64,000 nucleotides of DNA from Bicyclus anynana (GCF_947172395.1 NC_069092.1:9221418-9285417); one strand, 5' to 3'; positions 26,001 to 35,663 are shown, numbered from the stretch's first letter. Numbers and translations are program-made. The notes: generated from the letters alone by a model not told the origin.

Positions 26001-26766
26001 TAGAACTCCTGAAACTCATTAGGACCTGACAATGCTGCAATTTCCTCTTTTCGTAAGCCATCTTTGTCTTCATACAACTCCTTGAGCCTTATTGAGGCTT
26101 CTATATACCTCTGTAAATACAAATCAAAATCAAAAAATCAAACTACAATACAATGTTTAGAGTAGTCAGCGTCACTGATGGCTGTGAGTAAGATTCGTTA
26201 TATCAAGTGCCGAGTTTCATACTATTTAATATTAGAAATGTCCAAGTCGTCCGTGACTTTGTCCATGTGAATTTTTTTTTTCTGATTTAAATGGGTCTTT
26301 CACTTATACCTATTTAAATTAGGTTGGCAGTTCCAGACAGACAAAAAATTTAAAAAATCTTGATTGATTTTTAATTCTAAGTAAATAACTTTACATACTT
26401 AGGAAAACTTAGTTATTATTTTATTTATATGTACTGATCTAGTAATTATTTGATAGGTAGGTATCTGCTAATAACAGAATATTATATTTCTAACAATTTT
26501 TGTATTGTATACGAACTTACATCATGTAAATTTTTGAGTCGGTGGTCTGCATTGATAGTTTCTCTATGCTGCAAATGAAATTTTTAGGTTAGCTTTTCAA
26601 AAATGTTACTTTACTTACATACTAACTATTTCACAAATTAATTTATAGGTACAGTCGTTTTACAACTTACCCCAGTCTTTTTGTGTAAAATCTCTTTAAC
26701 CATAGCGTCCATTGCCCGTTCTCTTTCTTCATGATAACTTCGTTGCTGTTCTAAGATCGTTTCCAT
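14092..26766 (-). CDS. SF3A3: Splicing factor 3A subunit 3 (SF3a60/Prp9)
   Basis: This is a subunit of the SF3a complex of U2 snRNP, needed for branch-site recognition and prespliceosome assembly. Eleven exons (26766-26671, 26568-26521, 26110-25952, 25660-25588, 25106-25015, 24469-24248, 22263-22103, 19081-18953, 16228-16036, 15200-14999, 14225-14092) give 502 residues, matching the family length of about 500. Near-identity to animal SF3A3 is visible at METILEQQRSYHEERE, LSAFSSWEELASLGLDRLK and the C-terminal KTYEDLKRQGLL. A matrin-type zinc finger uses C409, C412, H426 and H432. The exon 8-9 junction at residues 327-328 is less conserved, but it keeps the family spacing exactly. Minus-strand AATAAA at 14036-14031. 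Introns 6-9 are swollen by repeats. Confidence 0.95.
14313..14500 (-). mobile_element. Helitron-like element with CCCTA minisatellite
   Basis: It starts 'actagcggacgcccgcgac', the reverse complement of a hairpin (GCGGACG..CGTCCGC) followed by CTAG and a flanking T. A CCCTA/CCCCTA array spans about 14362-14490. It lies 3' of exon 11 within the last SF3A3 intron. Confidence 0.6.
16560..16800 (+). mobile_element. RTE-like LINE 3' fragment
   Basis: The plus-strand translation carries the C-terminal pattern RVAGNRWMQTAQYRNVWKSL and AYVL, then a stop and an ATG-rich (TGATGATGATG) tail. This matches the usual 3' end of RTE-clade LINEs. It is 5'-truncated. A Helitron-type end (gtccgctagt) follows at about 16810-16819. 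Related fragments lie at about 21640 and 63330. Confidence 0.6.
16927..17479. mobile_element. MITE with inverted ends CTGGGCCTGTAGC
   Basis: CTGGGCCTGTAGC at 16927-16939 is mirrored as GCTACAGGCCCAG at 17467-17479. The adjoining arms (acatggcac, gattctctttcta) also pair. Similar single arms occur at about 33352-33412 and 61970-62100. A second MITE sits inside it. It lies in SF3A3 intron 8. Confidence 0.65.
17018..17389. mobile_element. MITE with AACCGACTTC ends, nested
   Basis: The ends are AACCGACTTCA (17018-17028) and TGAAGTCGGTT (17379-17389). The interior matches the family at 60833-61073 ('ggttctttt.gaaacggctttaatta' and 'ggcaccgccgtcaaa'). No transposase frame is present. The same ends appear at about 40925 and 43650. 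Confidence 0.65.
17573..17873 (+). mobile_element. Helitron-like element, complete-looking
   Basis: It runs from 'tctatatatataaaaatgaa' to 'accgggtccgctag', flanked by A on the left side and T on the right. Helitrons insert between A and T, start with TC and end with CTRR, and all three hold here. An internal GGGGTAGGGTA array lies at about 17780-17825. It has no helicase frame, so it is non-autonomous. Confidence 0.6.
18086..18360 (+). repeat. SINE-2, full-length with target duplication
   Basis: The tRNA-like head has an A-box region (GTGATAGCCCAGTGG) and a B box (GGTTCGAATCC). The body ends in a TGATGATGATGATA tail. A perfect 9-bp duplication, CATAAATAG, flanks it at 18077-18085 and 18361-18369. 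It lies in SF3A3 intron 8. Confidence 0.85.
18755..18927. repeat. MITE with TTGGCAA ends
   Basis: 'tagagcttggcaaattcgtt' at the left pairs with 'aacaaacttgccaagcta' at the right. A related copy is at 39683-39869, and an end fragment at about 31460-31490. The unit lies immediately 3' of SF3A3 exon 8, within 30 bp of its donor site. Confidence 0.6.
19667..19866 (-). mobile_element. Helitron-like element, reverse orientation
   Basis: It begins 'actagctgacgccgcgtgg' and ends in 'tataatattagtataaa'. The body shares 'gggctatctaacactgaaagaatttttcaa' with copies at 1468, 22540 and 54565. It lies in SF3A3 intron 7. Confidence 0.55.
20069..20260. mobile_element. MITE with CCTCATTCGCACGAGAG ends
   Basis: Long inverted ends, CCTCATTCGCACGAGAGTTT at 20069 and AAACTCTCATGCGAATGAGG to 20260, enclose about 190 bp with no frame. 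The adjoining arms TTAACGGACG and CGTCCGTTAA also pair. The target duplication is not clear. It lies in SF3A3 intron 7. Confidence 0.7.
21640..22031. repeat. RTE-like LINE tail followed by reversed SINE-1
   Basis: 21640-21838 repeats the RTE-type tail ('tggatgcaggtggctcagga', 'tggaaatccctacaaaaggg', ending 'tgatatgatga'). 21868-22031 is a reverse-orientation SINE-1 fragment ('ataagttagcccttgactac', 'tggcggtacgtctttgtcgg'). Both lie just 3' of SF3A3 exon 7. Confidence 0.6.
22299..22695 (+). mobile_element. Helitron-like fragments, two adjoining
   Basis: 22299-22440 has the head 'atatatataaaaattgaatc' and 'gaacggctggaccgatttc'. 22540-22695 is the other subfamily, with 'gggctatttaacattgaaag' and 'attagcgcgttcaatcaagc'. 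Neither shows a complete CTAG end. Confidence 0.45.
22876..23034 (+). repeat. Two-copy tandem repeat of about 80 bp
   Basis: 'gcatgttttatccccgattc..' at 22876 recurs from 22956 as 'gcatgttttaagggtcacgactc..'. Both copies share 'tctcaattttcca.gtatacagcgca'. It is non-coding. Confidence 0.6.
23640..23820. repeat. Decayed repeat with GGGTA array
   Basis: A GGGGTA/AGGGTA-rich stretch at about 23760-23815 resembles the minisatellite inside the Helitron-like elements. The flanking 'tactgaaccaattttgaaaattcttttaccactag' recurs near 10202-10260. The ends are not defined. Confidence 0.4.
24673..24896 (-). mobile_element. Helitron-like element, reverse orientation
   Basis: It starts 'actagcggaggcccgcgac' and ends in a CA dinucleotide run followed by 'tataatattagtgtgatag'. 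It lies between SF3A3 exons 5 and 6. Confidence 0.55.
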
Positions 26767-28133
26767 TTTCAATATTGTTTTCTCTTCGGATGTGCTCTTA
26801 GGTGCGTTCGAACAAAGATGTTTGATAGTTATATTGATTTTTGTATTTTGTTCAATAACAAAATAATACTATAATTGAGAAAATAATGAAAATACAATAT
26901 TTTCGCGTCGCTAGATCGTAAACAACAAGCGAGATTTGACATTGACAATTGAAAAAAAATTGACGTTGACGTTACAAACTAAGCACAGCCTACAAATGTT
27001 TTTAAAATTCAACCAAACCAAATTCAAGTTTCAACTGTCTTCTTCTTTCTTTCTCTTGATTCTTCAAAATTAAAATCATGATTATTTACTAAGATTATTT
27101 ACACAAAATCTTGCGGACTTCTTTTAGAGAAAGGGGAATAATTCTCTGATACATGATTTTGCGAAACTGACCGTTTACGCAGCGTAAGCTCTAAATAAGA
27201 AAGAATATCCCTTGATATTCATTCACAATTCAAACATTCTTCAGTGGTGCTCTGCTCCTATTGGTCATAGCGTGTTATTAAATAGCCTTACTCGAAAACG
27301 GGCTAACACTAAGATTTTTTTAAATTGGACCAGTAGTTCCTGAGATTAGCGCGTTCAACCAAACAAACATACTTTTCAGCTTTATAATATTAGTATAGAT
27401 AAGTTGCTCTCTTGATTTGTCTGTTTGAAAGTCCGAATCTCAATAATCGTATTTTACGTCGATTTTTTTTCTAGTTTAACATGAGCTAGAATATTGCTAG
27501 TTTGAATATTAACTACAATATTTTCATAAAGGTACCTATAATATAATGTTTCAATACATGCAAGATGGTAACTTACCTAGTAACCTTGTAATTTAATGGC
27601 AAAATTTAAGCTCATGGCTCCATGTATCATAACTTTGTAAAGCCATTTATAAAAATAATTGTAAAATAATCACACCACACATCAAAAACAATATTTTATT
27701 AATCATTTACAATGTTTTGTTCACATCATGATTTTTCATCTCACTACTTGTTATATATAAGAAAATAATACAACTTACAACAGGAATGTGTATAAAACAA
27801 ATGTTAGCCAGGTCAGTCTTCACTTGAAAATAATAGTTTTAATGTAATAAATAATATCTTAAATGTAACATGCGATAAATGCTACAAAATATGCAACAAA
27901 AACCTAAAAAAAATAGTACTGCATTTTTATAAAATGCTGTCACAATTCTCAGATGTAGAAAGCAGTAAGCACTATACATTGGATACCTAGTACATATTTC
28001 AATTAGATTTCATAATATGACCTGACAAATCTACATTACCATTTAAACTTAGTGACAAAAGTTGATCAAAATAAGTGCCCTACTTATCTAAATTTCAACA
28101 CACTTCACATACAAAAAGAGATATCTAAATGAT
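26767..28133. other. Spacer: SF3A3 promoter side and long PRKCSH 3' UTR
   Basis: 26767-27690 contains no gene. A Helitron-like fragment lies at about 27275-27410 ('attagcgcgttcaaccaaac' to 'tataatattagtatagat'). Sequence rich in TGACATTGACA near 26930-26970 sits upstream of SF3A3. A minus-strand AATAAA at 27700-27695 is the likely polyadenylation signal of the glucosidase gene, giving it a 3' UTR of about 430 bp. Confidence 0.5.
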
Positions 28134-29711
28134 CTACAGCTCATCATGCGATGTTTCCTGTTGTGCTAAATTAGAATCATCACATGCAGCTGGAGTAGTG
28201 AACTCTATTTTATATTCACAGCGGAATGGTTCTGTGACTGACGTCAACTTTGATTCTAAACCACAATTCAAATTTACTGTAGACATTCTATGTGGTCCAT
28301 TCCAGCAGGCCAATCCATTTGTATATTTCATAACAGAGTACTTTTTACCCTCCTCGCCGGCCCATTCTCCCCATTCACCAAGTCCAACTTCCATGCCACC
28401 ATTCTTCGATTTCTGTGTTACTTTCTGGAAGAGGCACAGTTTATAAATATATTCTTTGTCTTCATATTCTAAACATTGACCATCTAGGGTAGCATACTCC
28501 TGCTGTGGCCCATAATCTTTCTCAAGATTTTGCTGGAATGTTCTCATATTAGACTCTATCTCTCTTACAGTACGTTCAGCATCTGTCAATTGGCGTCGTG
28601 CCTCTGTTGCTTCATCTATCAGTTTTTGAGTTTCTTCATCATATTTTCCAGATTGGTCTGGTTCAATATCATGGTCATCTGTATGATCATGAGGGATTTC
28701 ATCAATATTGTCATCATCATCACCACCTACATCCTCTGTGTCCCTAGCAGCCTCTTCTTCTTCATCAACTTCAGGTTCTTCAGCCTCTTCTTCATTTACA
28801 GCAGGTTGGAACAGACCTTGATTTGTCATAAACAAAGGTTTCAGCATTGGCCATGTAGTTGAGATAAAGTATTCCAGATTTACACTATCTTTGTCACCAA
28901 AGAAATGTAAAATGTCCTCTTGATCAACTTCACCATCTTTATTTCTATCAAAAATCAATGCTTTTTGAATTTCATCAATTGTAAGTGTACCATCACTGTT
29001 AACATCATACTTATCGAAATGCTCTCTTGCTTCTTTTTCTCGTTGTTGACGCTCTATTTCTGCATTCCTTTGCCTCTCTTTCTCTTCTGCATCTCTGTAC
29101 ACTTGAAGAGCTTCATTTTCTTTGGCTTCCAATTCATTTTTCAAAGCTTCTTTCTCTGATTTTATTAATTCAGCTTCAGCTTTGTCTTTTTCTAATTGTG
29201 ATAGCTGCACAGCCATTTCGCTTCGCTTTTTGTTACCTTTCTCTATTAGTTCTAATCTTAAGTGATTACCAGCCTTGTGCAGGTCTGCCAACTGCTGTGC
29301 CTTGGCCCTGGCTTCTCGGCCCAATTCTTCACAAACGTTAGAACACGTACCTGGCGTAGCGTACTCGTCTGTGCCATCACAGCAGTCGCAGATTCCATCG
29401 TTAACCCGTGAGCTGGGAATGTTTTGCGGACGATGGCCCGCGTTTGTACAATAAAAAACCCCGTTCAAACAAGCGGAAGTTCCTGGTTCATCACTGCCAT
29501 CGAAGCAGTCACAGTAGTCGTCGTTAACATAACTAAAAGGAATAGTACTTGTTCCGTCGAAACATGTAAAATCTTTAGTCGGCGAATACAGCGACGCTTT
29601 AGATAAAGAAACTCCGCGCGGCCGCGGCACGTCTGTTTGACCCGAAATTATGAACGTAAATAAGACAATTGTTAATGACTGTAGTTGCCTAATCCAAGCA
29701 GAATAAATCAT
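28134..29711 (-). CDS. PRKCSH: Glucosidase II beta subunit (PRKCSH), ER retained
   Basis: This is the regulatory subunit that keeps glucosidase II in the ER lumen and helps it recognise N-glycans during glycoprotein folding. It is a single open frame of 525 residues. In order there is a hydrophobic signal segment (about 5-24); two cysteine-rich LDLa-like modules (about 50-123, with CDCFDGSDE and CDCCDGTDE); a charged coiled coil (about 125-230); a paired EF-hand-like segment (DVNSDGTLTIDE, DRNKDGEVDQED); an acidic run (about 305-350); and a mannose-6-phosphate-receptor-homology domain (about 405-510). It ends in the ER retrieval signal HDEL. The frame has no intron. Domain order and length match the family throughout. 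Confidence 0.95.
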   Translation of the reverse strand: MIYSAWIRQLQSLTIVLFTFIISGQTDVPRPRGVSLSKASLYSPTKDFTCFDGTSTIPFSYVNDDYCDCFDGSDEPGTSACLNGVFYCTNAGHRPQNIPSSRVNDGICDCCDGTDEYATPGTCSNVCEELGREARAKAQQLADLHKAGNHLRLELIEKGNKKRSEMAVQLSQLEKDKAEAELIKSEKEALKNELEAKENEALQVYRDAEEKERQRNAEIERQQREKEAREHFDKYDVNSDGTLTIDEIQKALIFDRNKDGEVDQEDILHFFGDKDSVNLEYFISTTWPMLKPLFMTNQGLFQPAVNEEEAEEPEVDEEEEAARDTEDVGGDDDDNIDEIPHDHTDDHDIEPDQSGKYDEETQKLIDEATEARRQLTDAERTVREIESNMRTFQQNLEKDYGPQQEYATLDGQCLEYEDKEYIYKLCLFQKVTQKSKNGGMEVGLGEWGEWAGEEGKKYSVMKYTNGLACWNGPHRMSTVNLNCGLESKLTSVTEPFRCEYKIEFTTPAACDDSNLAQQETSHDEL

Positions 29712-30195
29712 GGTTAACTACAACACCTCCCCTAGCACAACTAATCAGTAAATACGAAATAAAACTTGATAAATAGAACGTGTAGAAAAATTACTGACAG
29801 CCGCTGACGATGACCAAATGACATTCAATAAGATGACGTTGTTTTACTTGACATCTCCTCTATACTTCATAGAGAACCATAGATGAACATTTAGTTATGA
29901 TATTCGTCTGTGATAACCGGTTTTTTTTACCAAGTTTCTTTCGTCTTCTCGGTTTTTTTATATGCCTGTGACTCTGTGGTTGTGCTAGGATCCTTCATTT
30001 GTCGTCTGTGCTAGGATCAAAGAACCTGAGACATTCTGACATTGTATTTTTTTTATTTTTAGTTAAAAAAAAAAAACAAAATTTGAGGTTATATTTTTAT
30101 TGCGGTAGATTTCATTTAATTTTTATTTTTATTTAGGTATAATCTTATTAATTGTTATTTATAAGTCTGTGTATTTGCGAATTGCGAATAAAGTC
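29712..30195. promoter_or_regulatory. Divergent promoter region, PRKCSH and helicase A
   Basis: The two start codons lie head to head 484 bp apart, so both promoters must fit in this gap. T-rich tracts and a 15-base A run (about 30065-30078) are visible. No TATA box or named operator stands out. The regulatory role is inferred from the geometry. Confidence 0.45.
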
Positions 30196-33100
30196 ATGGA
30201 AAGTGATGAAATTATTTCCCAGTTTAGTTTTTCTATGTTGGAAAGTAAAATTGATAGTCGTATCTTAGATTCACTGAAAACTATGGGTTTTTTGAAGCCT
30301 ACAAAAATTCAAGCCAAAACATTGCCTCATATGCTTCTTGGAGACGATGTCATAGGTGCTGCAAAAACGGGAAGTGGCAAAACTTTGGCATTTTTAATAC
30401 CAGTTGTAGAAAAATTAATCAGTTTGGGATTTACCAATAAACATGGTAAGTTAAGAAAAGGAAAGTCTTTTGTGTGTCTAGATTAAAAGAACGTCAACAA
30501 CAGAAATGCATTATCAAATTATTTAGAGTGATACAGAGAGAGACCTGTTTTTCAAAAGCTTTAGTGTATGTGTTAGTAAGAATCACTCAATACTCACAGT
30601 TTCATAAAAATTAAGGGAAAAAAATAGGAATCACATATATCTCTCATTTTATTTACATTAATTTTTAAACAAAATATAATGTGTAAAATGATTACTGTTC
30701 ATTTCATGTTGAATGGTGCGAATGACAGTTTCACTCTTAAATGTTTGCCGCGATTTACATATAATAGTACATGTTATGAATGTCATACAGGCGACTGTCA
30801 CCATACCCATGCTATTTGAAAAACACTTCAAAAAATGTCTCGGTGGACTCTATAAATAATATTGGTAAGGTTGCCTTTGCCTTACTAAAGCATGACGACT
30901 AACTTGACATGACTTGATTAGGACCAACTGATAGACACACTTGATCAGTTTCTCCCCATTACGACAATTACAATAAAAAATTGTTACTTGAGGGTTGGAT
31001 AAATGCACAAACTGCAAAGATGAAGAAAAAAGAGAAACCTTAACTGCAACTTGATTGTTTTCCTTTGTTGTTGCAGGAGTTGGCTGTTTAATAATTTCTC
31101 CAACTAGAGAATTGGCTCTACAAATTTATGTAGTGTTAAAAAAATTGATAGCAAATATAAATTTAACACACTGTTTGGTTGTTGGTGGTGAGAAAAAATT
31201 AAAAGAAATTGCATCTTTGAATAAAGGTAAACGTTTTTAGTAACTTTATTTTATTTTAGTTTTTTTTACCTTCAGCTAACAACTTGACTTAAAAATGTGC
31301 AACAAAAGTCCAAGTAGAACTTAAACTTGGGACTTTTTGGGTTTCCAACAGTATTCATTATTATGGTACATAGTTTAAAAAACCATAGACAACTTAGGAG
31401 GGCATTTTAACTTTTATTTAAGAGTCTTACAATTGTCACAGACTTCAGGTCTCCCGCATTACATGGGAGTGTCTACAACTAACTTGCCAGACTATAACTG
31501 CTGACCAAGTGGCCAGTAAGAGAGCGAGCCTATTAGTAATGATAATTAATATTATTCCAATTTCTTTTTTTGTAGGAGTTAATATAATTGTCGGAACACC
31601 TGGTCGCATATTAGACCATGTAGAAAATACTTCTGGTTTCAGCTGTAATAATCTCAAGTGCCTTGTTTTGGATGAAGCTGATAAATTATTGGAAGCTGGG
31701 TTTGAGAAACACATAGCTGGTATAATAAGGAAACTACCAAGTAAGTTGTCTGTCATATAATTGTTCATTTGAACAACTAAAGAACCCCAAATTTATCGAG
31801 TTTACTTCTTAAGAATTGATTTTTATATATAGCCCCCGGTATTATTAAAATATGGGCAGTAAAATTCGATGAATGAATGACAGCATTACGTTTTTGTGCA
31901 CAACCTATTCTGCACACCTTTCACCGTTCGCTGCTGCTCTTTGCTTGCACACCTTTTACTTTTCAGGCGTAGTATTGAGACATACATAGTGTATGCTGCG
32001 GGGCAACATACACCTATTTAGACAGTTGATCTGAAAGAGTAAACTCCATTAGTGTGTCGGAGCTGACACACACCTTTTTTGTCCTTTGAACCACTTGCCA
32101 TGTTTTCTGTTTTTCAGTAGCCAATGGGAGTCCACTGTTGAACATAGGAATATTTTAAGAACTTCCAAATAACTTGGTTGTGAGCCTCCTAAATCCAGTA
32201 GCTCCCTGTAACCATCCTACTGTTTTCAGTAAATTAAACCACCCCATTAAAGTGTTTTTCAGATAGCATGGGTACGGCGACAGTTCGTTTCACTCTTGAA
32301 AGGTTGCAACGATTAAAGATAATAGTATGAATTATGAACGTCATATTATCTGAAAAAACAGTTTAACAACATCAGTTGACCAACATTGATCTTTTTTCAG
32401 TAGCTGTGTTTGTTTTTTCAGAAAAGAGACAGACAGCATTGTTTAGTGCAACAATAGATGAAAAGGTTGAGAATCTTGCAAGGTTAGCATTGAAGGATAA
32501 TCCTAAATTGATATCTGTAAAAAATCAAAAACAGTCAACTGCCTCAGGCCTAGAGCAAGGGTAATTTTCTTGGACATTATTTACATTATAAACAATATCA
32601 TTTTATTTATAAAAAATGTGTTTAGTAGATATGAAGTAGCTATATAAACTAAGCCTCTGATTAATTTGCTATGCACTGTAAAATTTAACTTCACTTCTTT
32701 TATGTCTATTTGCAATAAAAAACTATATTATTACTAAGTATTAATAGCTATTCTCTTATTTTCAGATATTGCATTTGTCCAGTGGAAAAGAGATTATGTT
32801 GGCTCTATAAAATGCTTAAAAAAACCAAAAAGCTAAAAGTGATGGTGTTCTTTTCGTCCTGCAAATCTGTTGATTTCCATTACAGTTTCTTTAAAGTTCA
32901 CTGTAAGGCTCCAGTGATTAGTATCCATGTGAGTTTTATATAATCAGAGGCACAATTATCCGCCCACTTTAATATGACGCGAGTATATTAAAGTGAGTGG
33001 ATAATTGTTCCTCTGAGTATATCTAAACAAATAAATAAATTTGAAGTGTCTGTAAAATTAAATTAACTATTGTGTAGTGTTACTGCATATTAATGATTTG

Positions 33101-34656
33101 TATTAGGATAAACAAATTGTGATTTACTTGTTTTAGGGTAAACAAAGCCAATCCAGGAGAAAGGATGCATACCAAACTTTCGTTCAAGCAGACAAGGGGG
33201 TTCTGTTTTGCACTGACGTGGCAGCTAGGGGGTTAGACATACCAGCTGTGAATTGGATAGTACAATACGACCCCCCTACAGATATGAAGGTAAAAAATCT
33301 AAAGGAATCAAGTTATCGATAAGATCTGTCTTTCCCATACATTTTTTTTTGTTTTCGAAGCGTTAGCGTTTGTAGTAAGAGAATCGATGTGCCGCACATG
33401 GCTGCAGGCCCAGGTACAACTCACTGAGCTATGTCGGTGACGTTGGTTATTCTACAGATCTCTTCATCTTTGATACCCCACTGTGTCTATGAGCCTTGAG
33501 ACCAAAGTCAAGGACTGTGACCAAATCTCATATCCGTAGGTCATTAACTCTATAATATTATGGTTATTGATTTGTTATATATATAACTAGACGCGCCCCG
33601 CGGTCTTACCCGCTAAAAAAGTACACGTAGACGTTATTTAATTTTAACTGCAAACTTTAAAATAGTAGGTTAGGTAGGTTTAACTTTCGCTTTTCTATTA
33701 TGTGGGTGTATTGCTAAACGAATTATTTGTTTTAGGAGTACATTCATAGAGTGGGTCGTACAGCAAGAGGTTTGAACAACTCTGGCAACGCTGTAATATT
33801 GTTGCGAGAGGAGGAAGAGAAGTTTGTTCAGTATTTGAAGAGAGAGAAAGTTTATTTAGACAAATACAATTTTGGTGATCCTCCTGACGATGTACAGAAA
33901 ATGGTGAGATTTGAATTAGGAAAGAAAAGTTCATTTAAGATATATAATAATTATTTTACTTAAATAATGACAATAATGTTTTGTGCTTACGATTCTAACA
34001 TGATTATTTCATCGAAATTACGTAAATAGCGGTTTTTAGTTAAATTAAAGTTACTAATTGCTACTATCCCTACTTTCGTTATCAACCCATATACGGTTCA
34101 CTGCTGAGCTCGAGTCTCCTCTCAGAATGAGAGGGGTTAGGCCAATAGTCCACCACGCTGGCCCAATGCGGATTGGCAGACTTCACACACGCAGAGAATT
34201 AAGAAATTCTCTGGTATGCAGGTTTCCTCACGATGTTTTCCTTCACCAATTGAGACACGTGATATTTAATTTCTTAAAATGCACACAACTGAAAAGTTGG
34301 AGGTGCATGCCCCGGACCGGATTCGAACCCACACCCTCCGGAATCGGAGGAAGAGATCATATCCACTGGGCTATCCCTACTTTACTAATGTCTATTTCGT
34401 AAAATTACAATGATTATGTAATTTCAATGAAACACAAAGATAAACAAAAATAATAAATCTTTTGCAGCTAGAAGACCTCATACAAAAGGACGGAACTATG
34501 AAGATTCTCGCACGCAAGGCGTATTTGTCACATCTGCGATGTTACAACAAGCATTCACATAATGAAGTGTTTAACATAAAACACTTGGATTTAAAACTCG
34601 CTGCTAAAGCTTTTGGATTTTTGGAGCCGCCTCATGTTGATTTTCGTATCCTTTGA
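30196..34656 (+). CDS. DEAD-box RNA helicase, divergent DDX18 paralogue A
   Basis: This is a predicted ATP-dependent RNA helicase of the DDX18/Has1/pitchoune group, which acts in the nucleolus on 60S precursors. Eight exons (30196-30445, 31077-31226, 31576-31740, 32422-32560, 32766-32928, 33137-33289, 33736-33903, 34468-34656) give 458 residues. All motifs are intact: Q motif (31-39), AAKTGSGKT (55-63), PTRELA (92-97), TPGR (141-144), DEAD (166-169), SAT (197-199), CTDVAARGLD, and HRVGRTARG (344-352). Compared with copy B it lacks the roughly 117-residue basic N-terminal region and the glycine/lysine-rich tail. The ATG at 30196 was chosen because the frame upstream opens only at GTG. The end is less sure, since a weak donor (GTATCC at 34646) could lead to another exon. 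AATAAA at 34755-34760. Confidence 0.88.
30715..30812. repeat. Palindromic MITE (TGACAGTT family) in helicase A intron 1
   Basis: 'ggtgcgaatgacagtttcac' on the left faces 'gcgactgtcaccatacccat' on the right. The centre 'tttgccgcgatttacat..atgaatgtcat' matches the copies at 750 and 58087. Confidence 0.65.
31797..32077 (+). repeat. Dispersed repeat of about 280 bp, copy 1
   Basis: It starts 'gagtttacttcttaagaat', passes 'agcccccggtat' and 'atatgctgcggggcaacata'-type sequence, and ends in the stem-loop 'gtgtgtcggagctgacacac'. A second copy is at 50388-50649 in the amine oxidase gene. The start also pairs with 'agtaaactcc' near the end. The superfamily is not recognised. Confidence 0.65.
32262..32360. 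repeat. Palindromic MITE (TGACAGTT family) in helicase A intron 3
   Basis: It opens 'cagatagcatgggtacggcg' and closes 'aacgtcatattatctgaaaa'. The right arm has lost about 30 bp relative to the copy at 58757. Confidence 0.6.
34077..34370 (-). repeat. SINE-2 with 13-bp target duplication
   Basis: This is a reverse-orientation SINE-2 in the last intron of helicase A. The duplication CTATCCCTACTTT lies at 34064-34076 and 34371-34383. The B-box region reads 'ccggattcgaaccc'. A few bases of the tRNA-like head are missing. Confidence 0.8.
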
Positions 34657-35061
34657 AAATAATATGACTACCAAGTTAATTCCTTTTAACCTGACATAAA
34701 GGAGATGATCCAAAATTGTATGGAGTCCAGGATCAGTCATTGTACCCTGGCAGAAATAAAAGAAAATATTTTTCAACCATTTTAAATGATAAAAATCTAC
34801 GAATTTACTTTAATTCTTTCGAAATAATATTCATTCTCTCCCAAGAAATGCTACACTAAAATGGGTATTAATGGCGGATTGATGACGTTTTCAATGCAGT
34901 AGGCGATTTGACGTTTGCTGTCAATTGTCATGTCATAGTTGTTTTGTTGGGCGCCATCTTGGTATATTTCAAAAACTTGGGTTTAATTTAATTCATTTCT
35001 TTTAGTTAGATTTATTCACTTATTTAGATTTTAGTAAAATCCTTGTATTTTTTAAATTTCA

Positions 35062-35157
35062 ATGATACGGGGTACAAGAAGTGGACCTGAAATGGACCAT
35101 CTCCTGATGGCATTTGTCTTTGGAATAGTAGCTTCTATACATATTGACCAATTATGA
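35062..35157 (+). CDS. Possible micropeptide with hydrophobic segment
   Basis: This 31-residue frame begins MIRGTRSGPEMDHLL and has a hydrophobic segment (LLMAFVFGIVASI). It stops at TGA 35155-35157. It follows a GCCATCTT-type motif by about 100 bp, so it could be a small transcribed gene. The hydrophobic part followed by 'Q' recalls the short mitochondrial protein STMP1, whose next residues are N-Y-D. Here N-Y-D (AAT TAT GAT) is readable, but in another frame. I cannot show that it is expressed or conserved. It may be a decayed exon or chance. Confidence 0.25.
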   Translation: MIRGTRSGPEMDHLLMAFVFGIVASIHIDQL

Positions 35158-35663
35158 TGAGGTATTTCTTTTCGTTTGAAGTTGACGTGAATGAGATACC
35201 TAGTTGTTTTATATGACCTAGATCCCAGCGTTACGAGGCCGCATTAACCCGAATCATAATCTGTCCATTACTATCTACGATGAACTGTGAACATAGATAG
35301 ACACATCAAACCTACCTATCAATCCTTTTTTACAGCTCGTGCAGATTAAATTGACATCTGGCTCGAATACTGTGTTTAGTAGCCAGGTGTCAAGTTAATG
35401 CGTCCGAGTTGCACGTCAGGGATTGAAAGCAGTAAAACTTGAATTGTTTTAATTTATCTACCTTCCATTCATCAGCATCATTAACAACCATTGTTGTAGT
35501 GACAGTCCAGACCACTCTTGATATCCTAACTCTACAGCTTTATTACTTATTTTATAATTCTGTTTCCTTAACATTCTTAATTCAGTAAAAACTAAAAAAC
35601 GTAGGAAACCTAACATCGATGGAACAACTGTAAGATAGTATACAGCCAATCGACGTTGAACTG

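Noticed and set aside
28129..29341. Several plus-strand frames of 79-110 codons
   Set aside because: All are antisense shadows of the PRKCSH coding frame.
30169..30195. Upstream GTG start for helicase A
   Set aside because: Nuclear genes rarely start at GTG. The ATG at 30196 has a good context and gives the shorter leader expected from copy C.
34700..34780. Additional last exon for helicase A starting after AG at 34730 or 34753
   Set aside because: Translations from these acceptors give 9-10 residues unlike the B or C tails, so I kept the read-through stop and noted the doubt.
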